Positions 19,514 through 28,352 of a stretch of 64,000 nt of DNA are shown here, one piece after another. Numbering within the stretch: the first letter of the stretch is position 1; the number at the start of each line of letters is the position of its first letter. The DNA is from Alteromonas profundi (GTDB lineage Bacteria > Pseudomonadota > Gammaproteobacteria > Enterobacterales > Alteromonadaceae). The stretch covers positions 95,616-159,615 of the forward strand of contig NZ_JAAAWN010000009.1 of NCBI RefSeq assembly GCF_010500865.1. Reading direction: 5' to 3'. The notes below the pieces were generated by a model. That model was not told the origin of the DNA. It did no database searches and worked only from the letters and a program-made list of their open reading frames with translations. The translations under genes and the position numbers were made by a program.

Positions 19514-20848
19514 TTAAAAAACTGAGCGATAAAACATTAACGCGATAATAACTGGACAAACAAAGCGCACATACCAAGGCCAAATTTTCCAGAAAAGCGT
19601 TTGGTCAGCGTGGGCATCGCCCTCTTTGAGCTCAGCTAAGATGGCATCTCTACGCCATACCCAACCAGCGAAAATACACAATGTTAAACCTAATAGAGGT
19701 TGGCTATATTCGGTAGTTAGGGCAATAACAAAGCCAAAAAGCGTACCGAAGTTAAAAATGATAATACAACTAAGGGCAAAGATGATGGTAGCCATTACCA
19801 CAACCGCTTTTTTACGGATAAGGCCTCTGCTCTCCACCATATAAGCCACGGGAACTTCTAACATTGAAATAGATGAGGTTACCGCTGCAATTGCCATAAG
19901 TGCAAAGAACACGAAAGCAACGAATATACCTACGCTACCAATGGTATCAAATAGTGCGGGCAACACTTTAAATATAAGACTATCCCCTTGAATGAGCGCA
20001 CCCTCTGGGGTGAAAATTTCCACACCATTATTTAACGCAACATACATAGAAGGAATAATCAGCATGCCGGCAATAACAGCAACGCCAATATCTACTAACG
20101 CTACTGATGCGCCTATGGTGGGAAGGTTTTCTTGCTTACTAAGATAAGAACCATATACAAGCATAGTACCTACCCCAAGGGACATAGAAAAGAACGCCTG
20201 TCCCATAGCGTTAATCAGTAAGTCTGGGTCGAGTACGCGAGAAAAATCAGGCACAAGGTATGCGCTCCAACCCTCTATAGCGCCGGGCTGAAAACTAACA
20301 TATATAATTAACGCAATAATAAGAAGGACCAGTGTTGGCATTAACCGAACCGACCATTTTTCAATACCAGCTTTTACGCCGCCGACCACAATAAAAGCAG
20401 TTAAGGCCATGAAAAACAAACAAAATAATACGTTACGCGTAACCGAGTCGGTAAGTAGCCAGTCGCTAGCGGCAGTTAAACCTAACAAACGCGCCAACGC
20501 ATCAACCACGTAAACGAGCATCCATCCGCCGACAATGGCATAGAATGCAAGAATAAGAGATACGGTGACGCACCCCCAAATCCCTGTGGCCCGGCCTACA
20601 AAGTTTCCGGAAATTTTGCCCAGAGCGTCGACCATGTTTGCGCGTGTGCTGCGACCAATAATTAATTCTGCCATTAATACTGGGTAAGCTAATACGAATG
20701 CCAGTAACAAGTATACCAGCACAAAAGCGGCACCGCCGTTACTTGCTACTTTTGTGGGAAACCCCCATATATTACCTAGCCCTACTGCTGACCCTGCCGC
20801 GGCCAATACAAACCCTATTCGAGAGGAAAATTCGCCTCTAATAGCCAT
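19514..20848 (-). CDS. Sodium-dependent transporter, neurotransmitter:sodium symporter (NSS/SNF) family
   Basis: The 444-residue membrane protein begins with RIGFVLAAAGSAVGLGNIWGFP, read here as the unwound TM1 sodium-site motif AAAGSAVGLGNIW, which is diagnostic of the LeuT/MhsT/TnaT fold. It has about 11 TM helices, one fewer than LeuT, as in MhsT-like bacterial members. These proteins import amino acids with Na+. The substrate is not predictable from the sequence. It lies upstream of nhaC on the same strand and downstream of the prc terminator. Confidence 0.88.
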   Translation of the reverse strand: MAIRGEFSSRIGFVLAAAGSAVGLGNIWGFPTKVASNGGAAFVLVYLLLAFVLAYPVLMAELIIGRSTRANMVDALGKISGNFVGRATGIWGCVTVSLILAFYAIVGGWMLVYVVDALARLLGLTAASDWLLTDSVTRNVLFCLFFMALTAFIVVGGVKAGIEKWSVRLMPTLVLLIIALIIYVSFQPGAIEGWSAYLVPDFSRVLDPDLLINAMGQAFFSMSLGVGTMLVYGSYLSKQENLPTIGASVALVDIGVAVIAGMLIIPSMYVALNNGVEIFTPEGALIQGDSLIFKVLPALFDTIGSVGIFVAFVFFALMAIAAVTSSISMLEVPVAYMVESRGLIRKKAVVVMATIIFALSCIIIFNFGTLFGFVIALTTEYSQPLLGLTLCIFAGWVWRRDAILAELKEGDAHADQTLFWKIWPWYVRFVCPVIIALMFYRSVF

Positions 20849-20888
20849 GATGTTTCCCTTTATTATTGTTGTATAGGATTGCCAGACA

Positions 20889-20920
20889 CAAAAAAAGGGC
20901 TGGCCATGGACCAGCCCTTT
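20889..20920 (-). terminator. Terminator after prc
   Basis: AAAGGGCTGG (20894-20903) pairs perfectly with CCAGCCCTTT (20911-20920). Read on the minus strand, a T-rich run follows (complement of 20889-20896). It lies 13 bp past the prc stop and upstream of the NSS transporter. Confidence 0.9.
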
Positions 20921-20932
20921 CTACGACAATCT

Positions 20933-22975
20933 TTAATTTGTTGTTATTGCATACCTGCCGGTTTCAATCATATCGAACGTAATGTTCGCCGCTTCATCTA
21001 AGAAGGGATCTAACTCGTCCATATCTTCAGGTAAGTCATCCAGTGATGCAACTGTTTCTAAGCCTAAACGCTGTAAACGTTCGTTGGCACGCGCAAGTGC
21101 TTTTGCTTCCGCTTCTTCTTTATCAGCTTCTCGCTCAGACTTAACAAGAGAAATAAAGTTCTTGTCTTTGTTTTCTTTATACTCGTCAATATCTTCATAG
21201 ATATATGAGAATTCTGGGCTCTGCATAATGCGTTTATTATGCTTTGCAGTAAGAACATCTAACGCCCCTTGGCCATCAGCGAAGGTTGTGTAGTTTGCGC
21301 GCTTAATACTATCCCAAGGCAAGGCATTTTCTGCTTTGCTCTCACCCCACTCTTCAGGGTCGACAGCTGATGGGTATAAGATATCTGGCACTACACCTTT
21401 ATGCTGAGTACTGCCACCATTGATGCGGTAGAACTTAGCTATGGTGAACTGTACGCTACCTAAAGGATTGTCGTAGAGGTCATAGATTTTACCGAGTCCA
21501 CGATGTTGCTGCACTGTGCCTTTACCGAAGGTTTGTTCACCGACAATAAGTGCACGGTTATAATCTTGCATCGCAGCGGCAAAAATCTCTGATGCTGACG
21601 CACTATACCTATCTACTAATACCGTTAGCGGGCCGTCGTAAGCCACGGCGCCATCAGTATCACGGTTTACACTAACTTTATCTTGGCCATAACGAATTTG
21701 AACCACTGGCCCTTTTTCTATAAATAAGCCCGTTAGCAAGGTGGCTTCTGTTAAAGAGCCCCCGCCGTTACCACGTAAATCGACAATAACGCCTTTTACA
21801 TTTTGCGCCTTAAGCTTTTCAATCTCTTTTGCTACATCAGCGTGTAAATTGTTATAAAAGCTAGGAATGGTAATTACGCCTAAAGGCTCATTAGCGTGAG
21901 GGCCTGTATCAGGAACATACACCTCAGAACTGGCAGCGCGATCTTCTAACTTAATTTTGTCACGGGTAAGGCTAACAACAGACGTAGTTTTACCTTCGGT
22001 TACGCCTTTTTGAACCTGTAAGCGAACGGTACTGCCTTTAGGGCCTTTAATAAGTTCAACTACTTCATCTAATCGCCACCCTACCACATCAACAAATTCG
22101 TCATCGTCTTGGGCAACGCCGATAATTTTATCTTCTGGTTTTAGCGCACCCGATTGATCAGCGGGGCCGCCAGGGACAACACTTTTAATGACCGTGTAGT
22201 CTTCTTCGCTTTGTAACACTGCACCAATACCTTCGAATGACAAGTTCATTTCCATTTGGAAACGATCGGCATTTCTAGGTGATAAATAGCTAGTATGGGC
22301 TTCTACAGTTCGCGCAAAGGCGTTCATCGCAGTTTGGAAAACATCCTCGCTTTTCGCTTGTTTAGTGCGCTTAATGGCACGCTTATAGCGTTTTTCTAAC
22401 AACTCTTTGGCTTCTTCCCACGTTTTGTCCGCAAGAATAAGGTTTAACGCATCGTACTTAACCCGTTGGCGCCAAATTTCATCTAACTCTTGTTTGCTTT
22501 TAGGCCAGTCAGCCTCTTCGCGATCGTAATAGAATTTGTCGTCAGCTTTCTCAAAATCAAAGGGCCCCTGTTCTAACAAGGATAAGGCATACTCATAACG
22601 CTCAACTCTACGTTTTGCGGAGACGTTATACATGTCATAGGCGATAGACAGGTTGCCTTTGTTTAATGCATCGTCAAATGCCGTGCGGTATTTTTCAAAC
22701 GCAACAACATCTGACAATAAAAGCACTTGCTTGTTGTGATCCAATGAATCGACGAACTTTTGATAAATTCGTGCTGAAAGCGCATCATCCAACGATATTT
22801 CTTTGTAGTGTGCACGGGTAAACAGTGCGCTTACTCGCTTAGCAGCAACGCTATGCTGCGTTTCCTGTTGCAAAATAGGTAGTTCATCAACATCGGGCGT
22901 GGTAGTTACCGCGCCTGCGCCTACCCCTACGGTAAGGAATGCACTAGCAATAGAAATTCGAAGGATATCTTTCAT
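20933..22975 (-). CDS. prc: Carboxy-terminal (tail-specific) protease Prc
   Basis: The 680-residue protein has an N-terminal signal peptide (about residues 1-22), an N-terminal helical region, a PDZ domain around YTVIKSVVPGGPADQSGA, and the S41 core. The core has VDRYSASASEIFAAAM with the nucleophilic serine and GEQTFGKGTVQQ with the general-base lysine. Prc degrades proteins from nonpolar C-termini in the periplasm and processes penicillin-binding protein 3 and peptidoglycan hydrolases. It begins two bases after proQ. proQ-prc adjacency is conserved from E. coli. A strong terminator follows. Confidence 0.96.
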   Translation of the reverse strand: MKDILRISIASAFLTVGVGAGAVTTTPDVDELPILQQETQHSVAAKRVSALFTRAHYKEISLDDALSARIYQKFVDSLDHNKQVLLLSDVVAFEKYRTAFDDALNKGNLSIAYDMYNVSAKRRVERYEYALSLLEQGPFDFEKADDKFYYDREEADWPKSKQELDEIWRQRVKYDALNLILADKTWEEAKELLEKRYKRAIKRTKQAKSEDVFQTAMNAFARTVEAHTSYLSPRNADRFQMEMNLSFEGIGAVLQSEEDYTVIKSVVPGGPADQSGALKPEDKIIGVAQDDDEFVDVVGWRLDEVVELIKGPKGSTVRLQVQKGVTEGKTTSVVSLTRDKIKLEDRAASSEVYVPDTGPHANEPLGVITIPSFYNNLHADVAKEIEKLKAQNVKGVIVDLRGNGGGSLTEATLLTGLFIEKGPVVQIRYGQDKVSVNRDTDGAVAYDGPLTVLVDRYSASASEIFAAAMQDYNRALIVGEQTFGKGTVQQHRGLGKIYDLYDNPLGSVQFTIAKFYRINGGSTQHKGVVPDILYPSAVDPEEWGESKAENALPWDSIKRANYTTFADGQGALDVLTAKHNKRIMQSPEFSYIYEDIDEYKENKDKNFISLVKSEREADKEEAEAKALARANERLQRLGLETVASLDDLPEDMDELDPFLDEAANITFDMIETGRYAITTN

Positions 22976-22977
22976 AT

Positions 22978-23646
22978 TTACGACCTCTTGGAACGTGCCA
23001 AACGTAAAGCATCTGTATTTACTTTAACTACCATGCCGGTGTCTAACTGAACATGGATACCGTCTTTGGCAACTTCAGTAATAACGGCTGGCATGGGAGT
23101 TTTGCCTAGCTTAACCGTCACTTTTGTACCCTGCTGCAAATCATCATCAGTCAGTTTTGCGGGTGGTGTCTTGTTTGGTCTGCTATTTTTCGGTTTAGTT
23201 CCCTGCTTGTTATCAGTAGAGCCTAAAGTTGCAGATTTTTCACCTTTTGGACGTGAAAATTGTCTTTTTTCTTTAGCGCGAGGTTGTTGGGCCTGCTTTG
23301 CTTTACGCTTTTCAGCTGCCTTCGCCTTGCTTTCTTCTAGCTGTTTTTGTGCATGTTCAGCGTGATCTTTTTCAATCGCTTCACCTTCTTCACCATCAAG
23401 ATTTACGCGATGTGCGCCTTCTTTAATGCTGTAAAGGTAACGCCAGCTGTTGGTGTAATGACGAAGGGTTGAGCGTAACAAGGTCTTACTGACTCGCTCC
23501 TCTTTGTCTAACCGTTCTGCTAAATCTTGAAAAATGCCGATCTTAAGTGGGCGAGCCTCACCTTCAGTGCTAAAACATTTCGGAAAGGTTTCTGCAAGGA
23601 AAGCGATAACTTCCTTACTATTGGTAAACTTCTGTGGTGATTCCAT
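22978..23646 (-). CDS. proQ: RNA chaperone ProQ
   Basis: The 222-residue protein has an N-terminal ProQ/FinO domain (about 1-115; [28 protein letters not shown]) that binds structured RNAs. A lysine/glutamine-rich basic linker spans about 115-165. A short C-terminal Tudor-like domain ([22 protein letters not shown]) follows. ProQ is a global binder of small RNAs and mRNA 3' ends. The gene lies between the small acidic ORF and prc, in the same order as in E. coli. Confidence 0.95.
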   Translation of the reverse strand: MESPQKFTNSKEVIAFLAETFPKCFSTEGEARPLKIGIFQDLAERLDKEERVSKTLLRSTLRHYTNSWRYLYSIKEGAHRVNLDGEEGEAIEKDHAEHAQKQLEESKAKAAEKRKAKQAQQPRAKEKRQFSRPKGEKSATLGSTDNKQGTKPKNSRPNKTPPAKLTDDDLQQGTKVTVKLGKTPMPAVITEVAKDGIHVQLDTGMVVKVNTDALRLARSKRS

Positions 23647-23663
23647 TAAACTTTCTAAATTAT

Positions 23664-23954
23664 CTACGAGATTTCATCATTACTGTCATCATCCCAAGTT
23701 GCCAGCGTGTGGTCAACCCAATCGAGTAATTCGTCATCATCAATTTCTAACAAATGGCTATCTTGTTGCCAAGATTCCCATACGTGGTGCAACAATTGCT
23801 CAAGACGCAAGGTCTCAATATCATCTTCTGCTCTATCATACATTGCATGAAGAATGAAATTCAGACGTTCTGACGCTTCATCAGGGTCATCATGAAAGTC
23901 ATTCATGTCTTCATAGGTAGATAGTACTACATGAATATCAACGCTGTATTTCAT
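23664..23954 (-). CDS. Small acidic protein between msrC and proQ, function unknown
   Basis: I do not recognise a named family. The 96-residue protein has no signal or TM segment and is strongly acidic, with Asp/Glu clusters at [10 protein letters not shown] and a DDDSNDE tail. It looks helical in the middle. It begins with an ATGA-type four-base overlap with the msrC stop and ends 17 bp before proQ, so it is translated within the operon. The tight packing argues that it is a real gene. A link to ProQ or RNA metabolism is only positional. Confidence 0.75.
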   Translation of the reverse strand: MKYSVDIHVVLSTYEDMNDFHDDPDEASERLNFILHAMYDRAEDDIETLRLEQLLHHVWESWQQDSHLLEIDDDELLDWVDHTLATWDDDSNDEIS

Positions 23955-24412
23955 AACGACTGTTGAGATTGAATAAGTATATCAGCAATTTTACAAAGTC
24001 CCGACTCATCTTCCTCATCAAATCGGGCGAAGCGAGGGCTATCAATGTCGAGTACGCCAACGAGCGTATCATTAATAACCAAGGGAATGACGATTTCAGA
24101 GTTTGAAGCAGCGTCACAGGCTATGTGACCATCAAACCCGTGAACATCATCAATTCTTTGTACAGTGCGGGTTTGCGCTGCGGTTCCACACACCCCCTTC
24201 CCCATAGGGATACGGATGCACGCTGGCTGTCCTTGGAATGGACCAAGCACAAGCTGCGATTCTTTATAAAAATAAAAACCAGCCCAATTTACATCATCAA
24301 GCTGGTTATATAACAGTGCACTAATATTTGCCATATTGGCAATAAGGTCGTGCTCGCCAGAAACCAAGCTTTGAGCTTGGTTAACTAACTGGGCGTAGTG
24401 TTCTTTTTTCAA
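23951..24412 (-). CDS. msrC: Free methionine-(R)-sulfoxide reductase (GAF-type)
   Basis: This 153-residue single GAF-domain protein matches fRMsr (YebR). It reduces free Met-R-O using thioredoxin. Cysteines occur in PACIRIPMGKGVCGTAAQT and HIACDAASNSE, the three-cysteine pattern of the family. The tail VLDIDSPRFARFDEED is typical. It follows the SIMPL gene by 12 bp and overlaps the next ORF by four bases. msrC upstream of proQ-prc is also seen in enterobacteria. Confidence 0.93.
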   Translation of the reverse strand: MKKEHYAQLVNQAQSLVSGEHDLIANMANISALLYNQLDDVNWAGFYFYKESQLVLGPFQGQPACIRIPMGKGVCGTAAQTRTVQRIDDVHGFDGHIACDAASNSEIVIPLVINDTLVGVLDIDSPRFARFDEEDESGLCKIADILIQSQQSL

Positions 24413-24424
24413 GCGGTTACCCTG

Positions 24425-25117
24425 CTATTGAATAATACGAAAACTTACATTTATGCGCGCCTCAACGGTTTTTTGACCCGGTAAGGAAGTCACCGATTCT
24501 TTCGCGAAGGCATCTGCACGCATAACCGGAACGGGCATATTGCCACCAGATTCAGAGATTGCAACCACTTCACCCACTTCTACCCCTAATTCCTTGGCTA
24601 ATAAGGTTGCACGCGCTTTCGCATCGGCTACCGCTGCTATTAACGCCGTTTGATAGGCGTTATTTTCGCCAGCGCTAACAAAATTAAATTGTTGAATTCT
24701 ATCGACACCGCGCTTTAGTACGCCATCCAACACTCTGTCATAGTTTTCAATGTCGGTATCTGTAACTACAATTTCACGGCTTAATGTAAAGCCATCTTGC
24801 TGCCTGCCCTGTGGTGTATTGGTATAGCGCGGGTTTAGCCTTACTTGCATCGATTGAATGTTACTTTGTTTTATGTCTTGCTTTAATAAGAAGCTAATAA
24901 CGGAACGCATTTCTGCGCTTAAGATTTGATTTAGTGGTGCCACGTTTTCGCCGTGCGCTTCCATTACAAGGGTGACTGTGTAAGCGTTAGGTGTAATAGA
25001 GGTTGCACCTGACCCTTGCACATGAATAAGGGGTTCCTGAGTCTGTGCCTGAGAGACATGACAAAAAGCCAAAAAACTGGAGGCAATAACACCTAAAACA
25101 TAGCGAGATAATTTCAT
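24425..25117 (-). CDS. SIMPL domain (DUF541) periplasmic protein
   Basis: I chose the ATG at 25117, with GGAG six bases upstream, over the frame opening at 25144, because a signal peptide then starts immediately (about 1-24, cleavage near SQAQTQ). The mature part has the SIMPL pattern: HVQGSGATSITPNAYTVTL, then SMQVRLNPRY, then the central helix AVADAKARATLLAKELG. Relatives include E. coli YggE, implicated in lowering oxidative stress. It heads the cluster with msrC-proQ-prc, all on the minus strand with short gaps. Confidence 0.85.
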   Translation of the reverse strand: MKLSRYVLGVIASSFLAFCHVSQAQTQEPLIHVQGSGATSITPNAYTVTLVMEAHGENVAPLNQILSAEMRSVISFLLKQDIKQSNIQSMQVRLNPRYTNTPQGRQQDGFTLSREIVVTDTDIENYDRVLDGVLKRGVDRIQQFNFVSAGENNAYQTALIAAVADAKARATLLAKELGVEVGEVVAISESGGNMPVPVMRADAFAKESVTSLPGQKTVEARINVSFRIIQ

Positions 25118-25315
25118 ACGTACTCCTTTGTAATTGAATTTCAACCATAAACCCGCAATGCTGAACAGCAGGTGAACACGTTAATAGGTTTGATAATAGC
25201 CTAGAGAGGGGGGGAATACACATTTGCATGGTGAAATGACTAAATATAAGGGGAAGGTGGTCCGTTGCCCTCCCCTACAAATACACGTTGTACGCAAGCG
25301 AGTTGCGCCTATGAT

Positions 25316-26437
25316 TTAATTTAGTACTTTTTTTAGCGCAGCAATACAGTGGTCTATATTTCGGGGCTTACAGGCGTAACCCATTAAGCCTATACGCCAA
25401 ACTTTGCCTGCAAAATCGCCCAAGCCAGCGCCAATTTCTAAATTAAACTCGCTCAATAGGCGCTGCCTAATTTCACCGTCATCTACGCCCTTAGGTATGC
25501 GCACTACATTTAATTGCGGCAAGCGATAATTTTCGTCTACAGCTAGGCTTAGCCCCAGCGATGCTAAACCTTTAGCTAATTCGTTGTGACCTGTTTGATG
25601 CCGCTGCCAAGCGTTTTCTAATCCCTCTTCTTTGAGCATCAATAGCGACTCGTACATAGCATACATGCTGTTAACCGGCGCTGTATGGTGATACGCACGC
25701 TTGTTGCCTGCCCCCCAATACCCCACAATTAAATTCATATCTAAAAACCAACTTTGTACCTTTGTACTGCGATTTTGGATAACCTTTACAGCGCGTTCGC
25801 TAAACGAAACAGGCGAGATGCCAGGAACACAGCTTAAACATTTTTGTGAGCCCGAATACACCGCATCTATGCCCCACTCATCCACCTTAAGTTCGATGCC
25901 GCCAAGTGACGTTACCGCATCTACTATGGTCAAACAATCATGCTTTGCAGCAAGCTCACAAAGCGTCTTGGCTTCGTTTCTAACGCCGGTTGAGGTTTCC
26001 GCGTGAACAAACGCCAGTATCTTAATATCAGGCTGGGCTTTAAGCGCATCTTCAACTTTATTTAAATCGGTTTGGGTCCCCCATTCGTCTTTGATAACAA
26101 TAGCCTTACCGCCGCAGCGCTCGACGTTTTCAACCATTCGGTTGCCAAATACGCCATTAATACACACCAACACCTTATCGCCTGGTTCAATCAAATTAAC
26201 GAAGCACGCCTCCATTCCTGCAGAGCCTGGGGCAGATACCGGCATCGTTAGCGGATTCTGTGTTTGAAATGCATATTGGAGCAGTTTTTTCGTTTCATCC
26301 ATTAATCCGATGAATAAAGGATCTAAATGGCCAAGCGTCGGGCGTGCCATGGCGTTTAAAATTCTCGGCGGCACATCGGATGGGCCGGGCCCCATTAAGG
26401 TTCTTTCAGGGGGCAAAAAAGTAGAAAGCTTAGTCAT
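25316..26437 (-). CDS. Class V aminotransferase, alanine/serine-glyoxylate type
   Basis: The frame opens at 26548, but the ATG at 26437 (MTKLSTFLPPERTLMGPGPS) fits better. GAGGA lies five bases upstream and MGPGPS is the N-terminal hallmark of alanine-glyoxylate/serine-glyoxylate aminotransferases. The resulting 373 residues equal the family length. The PLP lysine is in YSGSQKCLSCVPG. It transfers amino groups between alanine or serine and glyoxylate; the preferred pair cannot be read from sequence. It stands alone, with about 200 bp to the SIMPL gene on one side and a long gene-free stretch on the other. Confidence 0.9.
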   Translation of the reverse strand: MTKLSTFLPPERTLMGPGPSDVPPRILNAMARPTLGHLDPLFIGLMDETKKLLQYAFQTQNPLTMPVSAPGSAGMEACFVNLIEPGDKVLVCINGVFGNRMVENVERCGGKAIVIKDEWGTQTDLNKVEDALKAQPDIKILAFVHAETSTGVRNEAKTLCELAAKHDCLTIVDAVTSLGGIELKVDEWGIDAVYSGSQKCLSCVPGISPVSFSERAVKVIQNRSTKVQSWFLDMNLIVGYWGAGNKRAYHHTAPVNSMYAMYESLLMLKEEGLENAWQRHQTGHNELAKGLASLGLSLAVDENYRLPQLNVVRIPKGVDDGEIRQRLLSEFNLEIGAGLGDFAGKVWRIGLMGYACKPRNIDHCIAALKKVLN

Positions 26438-26722
26438 GAAATCCTCGTTCACTGCGTTTGGGGTTTTCTGCATTCTTACAGTCTTAACCACAAGGTACAA
26501 CCGGCTGTTTTGAATATAAATAAAATGAATATGAAAAAGAAAATACATTCAGAATGGTGTTTTGCAAATATGCCTCGCTAACATATAAACGCTACTGCTT
26601 ATGCGCATTAATTACGCCAATCTGCAAACATCTGACCAGCTAGAATCGTATTGAAATTAAAGTGGTTTTAGTCAGAATTAAAAAAACCGGTGGGCGAAAA
26701 GCCATTTTTACCTAAAAAACTG

Positions 26723-26752
26723 TTTATAAAATAAACAAAGGTGCACTATAAT
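26723..26752 (+). promoter_or_regulatory. Sigma70-like promoter of the small RNA candidate
   Basis: A perfect TATAAT -10 box lies at 26747-26752, with TTTATA at 26723-26728 as a weak -35, 18 bp apart. The predicted start is near 26759. No plus-strand gene lies downstream, only the hairpin cluster. Confidence 0.55.
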
Positions 26753-26758
26753 ATCGAT

Positions 26759-26868
26759 AAGTTGAAAGGTTTCTTAACAGTTTCTTGCTGAAACTGTTTC
26801 TCAGTTAGCGCACGGCTCAGCAATGAGCCATTCCCCTAGGCCCAGAACTTTGGTTCTGGGCATTTTTT
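26759..26868 (+). ncRNA. Candidate small regulatory RNA with three hairpins
   Basis: Three perfect stem-loops stand in a row on the plus strand: AACAGTTTC/GAAACTGTT (26776-26798), GGCTCA-GCAA-TGAGCC (26814-26829) and CCCAGAAC-TTTG-GTTCTGGG (26841-26860). The last is followed by CATTTTTT as an intrinsic terminator. A TATAAT box lies upstream. The terminator works only on the plus strand, yet both neighbouring genes are on the minus strand, so it needs its own transcript of about 110 nt. The unpaired TTCCCCT between hairpins two and three could act as a seed. I do not recognise a named family. A leader of an undetected short peptide is the main alternative. Confidence 0.65.
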
Positions 26869-26953
26869 ATGTGCGTTGCTCATAAAAGTGAGTGGGTCCT
26901 GTTATTTTTAACGTGCAGACCGCCAAATTATTCACGAACGTGTAGCGCGATTG

Positions 26954-27475
26954 TTAGCCTAAGGGGATTAATTGCTTTGCGTAGTTCTGCGCGTTAGCCA
27001 CGTAGTGTGCAGCCGATGCTTCTAATTTGGCTTCTACACTTACATCTAACTGGCGTATAACCTTACCCGGGGAGCCCACCACCAAGCTATAATCTGGAAT
27101 TTCCATATTCTCAGTGATAAGTGCATTGGCGCCTATAATACAGTATTTACCAATTTTCGCGCCGTTAAGTACCACCGCATTAATACCAATTAGTGAGAAA
27201 TCACCAATTGTACAGCCGTGCAGCATTGCTTTGTGTCCCACGGTAACCCCAGTGCCTATCGTTAGAGCGATGCCGGTATCTGTATGTAACACACTCCCAT
27301 CTTGCACATTACTGCGTTCGCCTACGGTTATGCCATCCATATCACCGCGGATAACCACGTTAAACCACACGCTACTTTGCGCCTTTAGTGTGACATCACC
27401 GATGACATGTGCACCAGGCGCAATAAAGCTATCTTGATGCAACGTAGGTGCTAAGGTGCCTAGTTGATAGTGCAT
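26954..27475 (-). CDS. Gamma-class carbonic anhydrase-like hexapeptide protein (YrdA family)
   Basis: The 173-residue protein is built of left-handed beta-helix hexapeptide repeats ([21 protein letters not shown], read as repeats around VIGDV and VWFNV). It has zinc-ligand histidines in SVLHTDTG and [10 protein letters not shown]. This matches YrdA/PaaY-like gamma carbonic anhydrases, which form trimers. Whether it has anhydrase activity is unproven for many members. It starts four bases after tesB and ends the rlmJ-kinase-tesB operon. Confidence 0.9.
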   Translation of the reverse strand: MHYQLGTLAPTLHQDSFIAPGAHVIGDVTLKAQSSVWFNVVIRGDMDGITVGERSNVQDGSVLHTDTGIALTIGTGVTVGHKAMLHGCTIGDFSLIGINAVVLNGAKIGKYCIIGANALITENMEIPDYSLVVGSPGKVIRQLDVSVEAKLEASAAHYVANAQNYAKQLIPLG

Positions 27476-27479
27476 ATCG

Positions 27480-28352
27480 TCACTCCTTTTTTTCGCCCAC
27501 TTGACGCATTAAACCTTCCTGCATTGTAGAGGCTATAAGCTCGCCTTGCTGGTTAAAAATCTGCCCTTTCACAATTCCACGGGCTCCGCCACTGAACGGA
27601 CTCTCCATTGCATACAGCAGCCATTCATTAAAATTCACGGGGCGGTGAAACCACATAGCATGATCGATGGTCGCGATACGCAGCGATTTATCGGTTACTG
27701 CAATACCGTGGGGTTGCAGCGACGTGCTGAGAAAATGATAGTCTGAGGCATATGCAAGGGCTGCTTGGTGCAGCGAGAGTTGATCGCTAAGTTGATTGTT
27801 TCGCGCGCGCATCCAAATATAGCGCGTGGGGGGCCGTTTGCTCGCTTGATAAGAGTTAGCAGCATCTATAGTGCGGATGTCGACAGGTCTGTGGTAGCTA
27901 AGTGCTTCTCGCATAGGCCGGGCTATTTTATCAAAGTTAGCTTCGTAAAATTCAATGTCTGACTGCACGTCTTGCGGCAAAGGTACATCGGGCATCTCAG
28001 GGGCTTGATGGTGCATACCGTCTTCTGGCACCTGAAATGACGCAGTCATATAGAATATATTGCGGCCATCTTGAATCGCTTTCACCCGGCGAGCTGAAAA
28101 GCTACGTCCGTCACGCACGACTTCAACATCGTATACCACAGGTTTTTTTGCATCGCCGGGCAATAAAAAATAAGTGTGAAATGAGTGTACAACGCGATTG
28201 CTTTCAACCGTTTCATAAGCGGCTGCTAATGCTTGCCCTAACACCTGACCGCCAAACAATGCGCGGAAGCCTAAATCCCAACTTTCTCCCCGATAGAGGC
28301 CCTGCTCTACGGTTTCTAAATGAAAAAGGGATGATAATTTAACTTCAGACAT
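27480..28352 (-). CDS. tesB: Acyl-CoA thioesterase II
   Basis: I chose the ATG at 28352 ([13 protein letters not shown]) over the frame opening at 28412, because it leaves 290 residues, the usual TesB length, and matches the family N-terminus. Double hot-dog features include [33 protein letters not shown], and the catalytic-region [12 protein letters not shown]. TesB hydrolyses medium and long acyl-CoAs in the cytosol. The start overlaps the end of the protein kinase gene by eight bases, and the carbonic anhydrase gene follows after four, indicating one transcript. Confidence 0.93.
   Translation of the reverse strand: MSEVKLSSLFHLETVEQGLYRGESWDLGFRALFGGQVLGQALAAAYETVESNRVVHSFHTYFLLPGDAKKPVVYDVEVVRDGRSFSARRVKAIQDGRNIFYMTASFQVPEDGMHHQAPEMPDVPLPQDVQSDIEFYEANFDKIARPMREALSYHRPVDIRTIDAANSYQASKRPPTRYIWMRARNNQLSDQLSLHQAALAYASDYHFLSTSLQPHGIAVTDKSLRIATIDHAMWFHRPVNFNEWLLYAMESPFSGGARGIVKGQIFNQQGELIASTMQEGLMRQVGEKKE

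Larger units (their letters stand above)
26438..26953. other. Gene-free stretch holding the small RNA candidate
   Basis: No convincing coding region is seen. The part from 26438 to about 26715 shows nothing definite beyond the upstream region of the aminotransferase. The part from 26723 to 26868 holds the promoter and three-hairpin RNA described separately. Confidence 0.6.
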
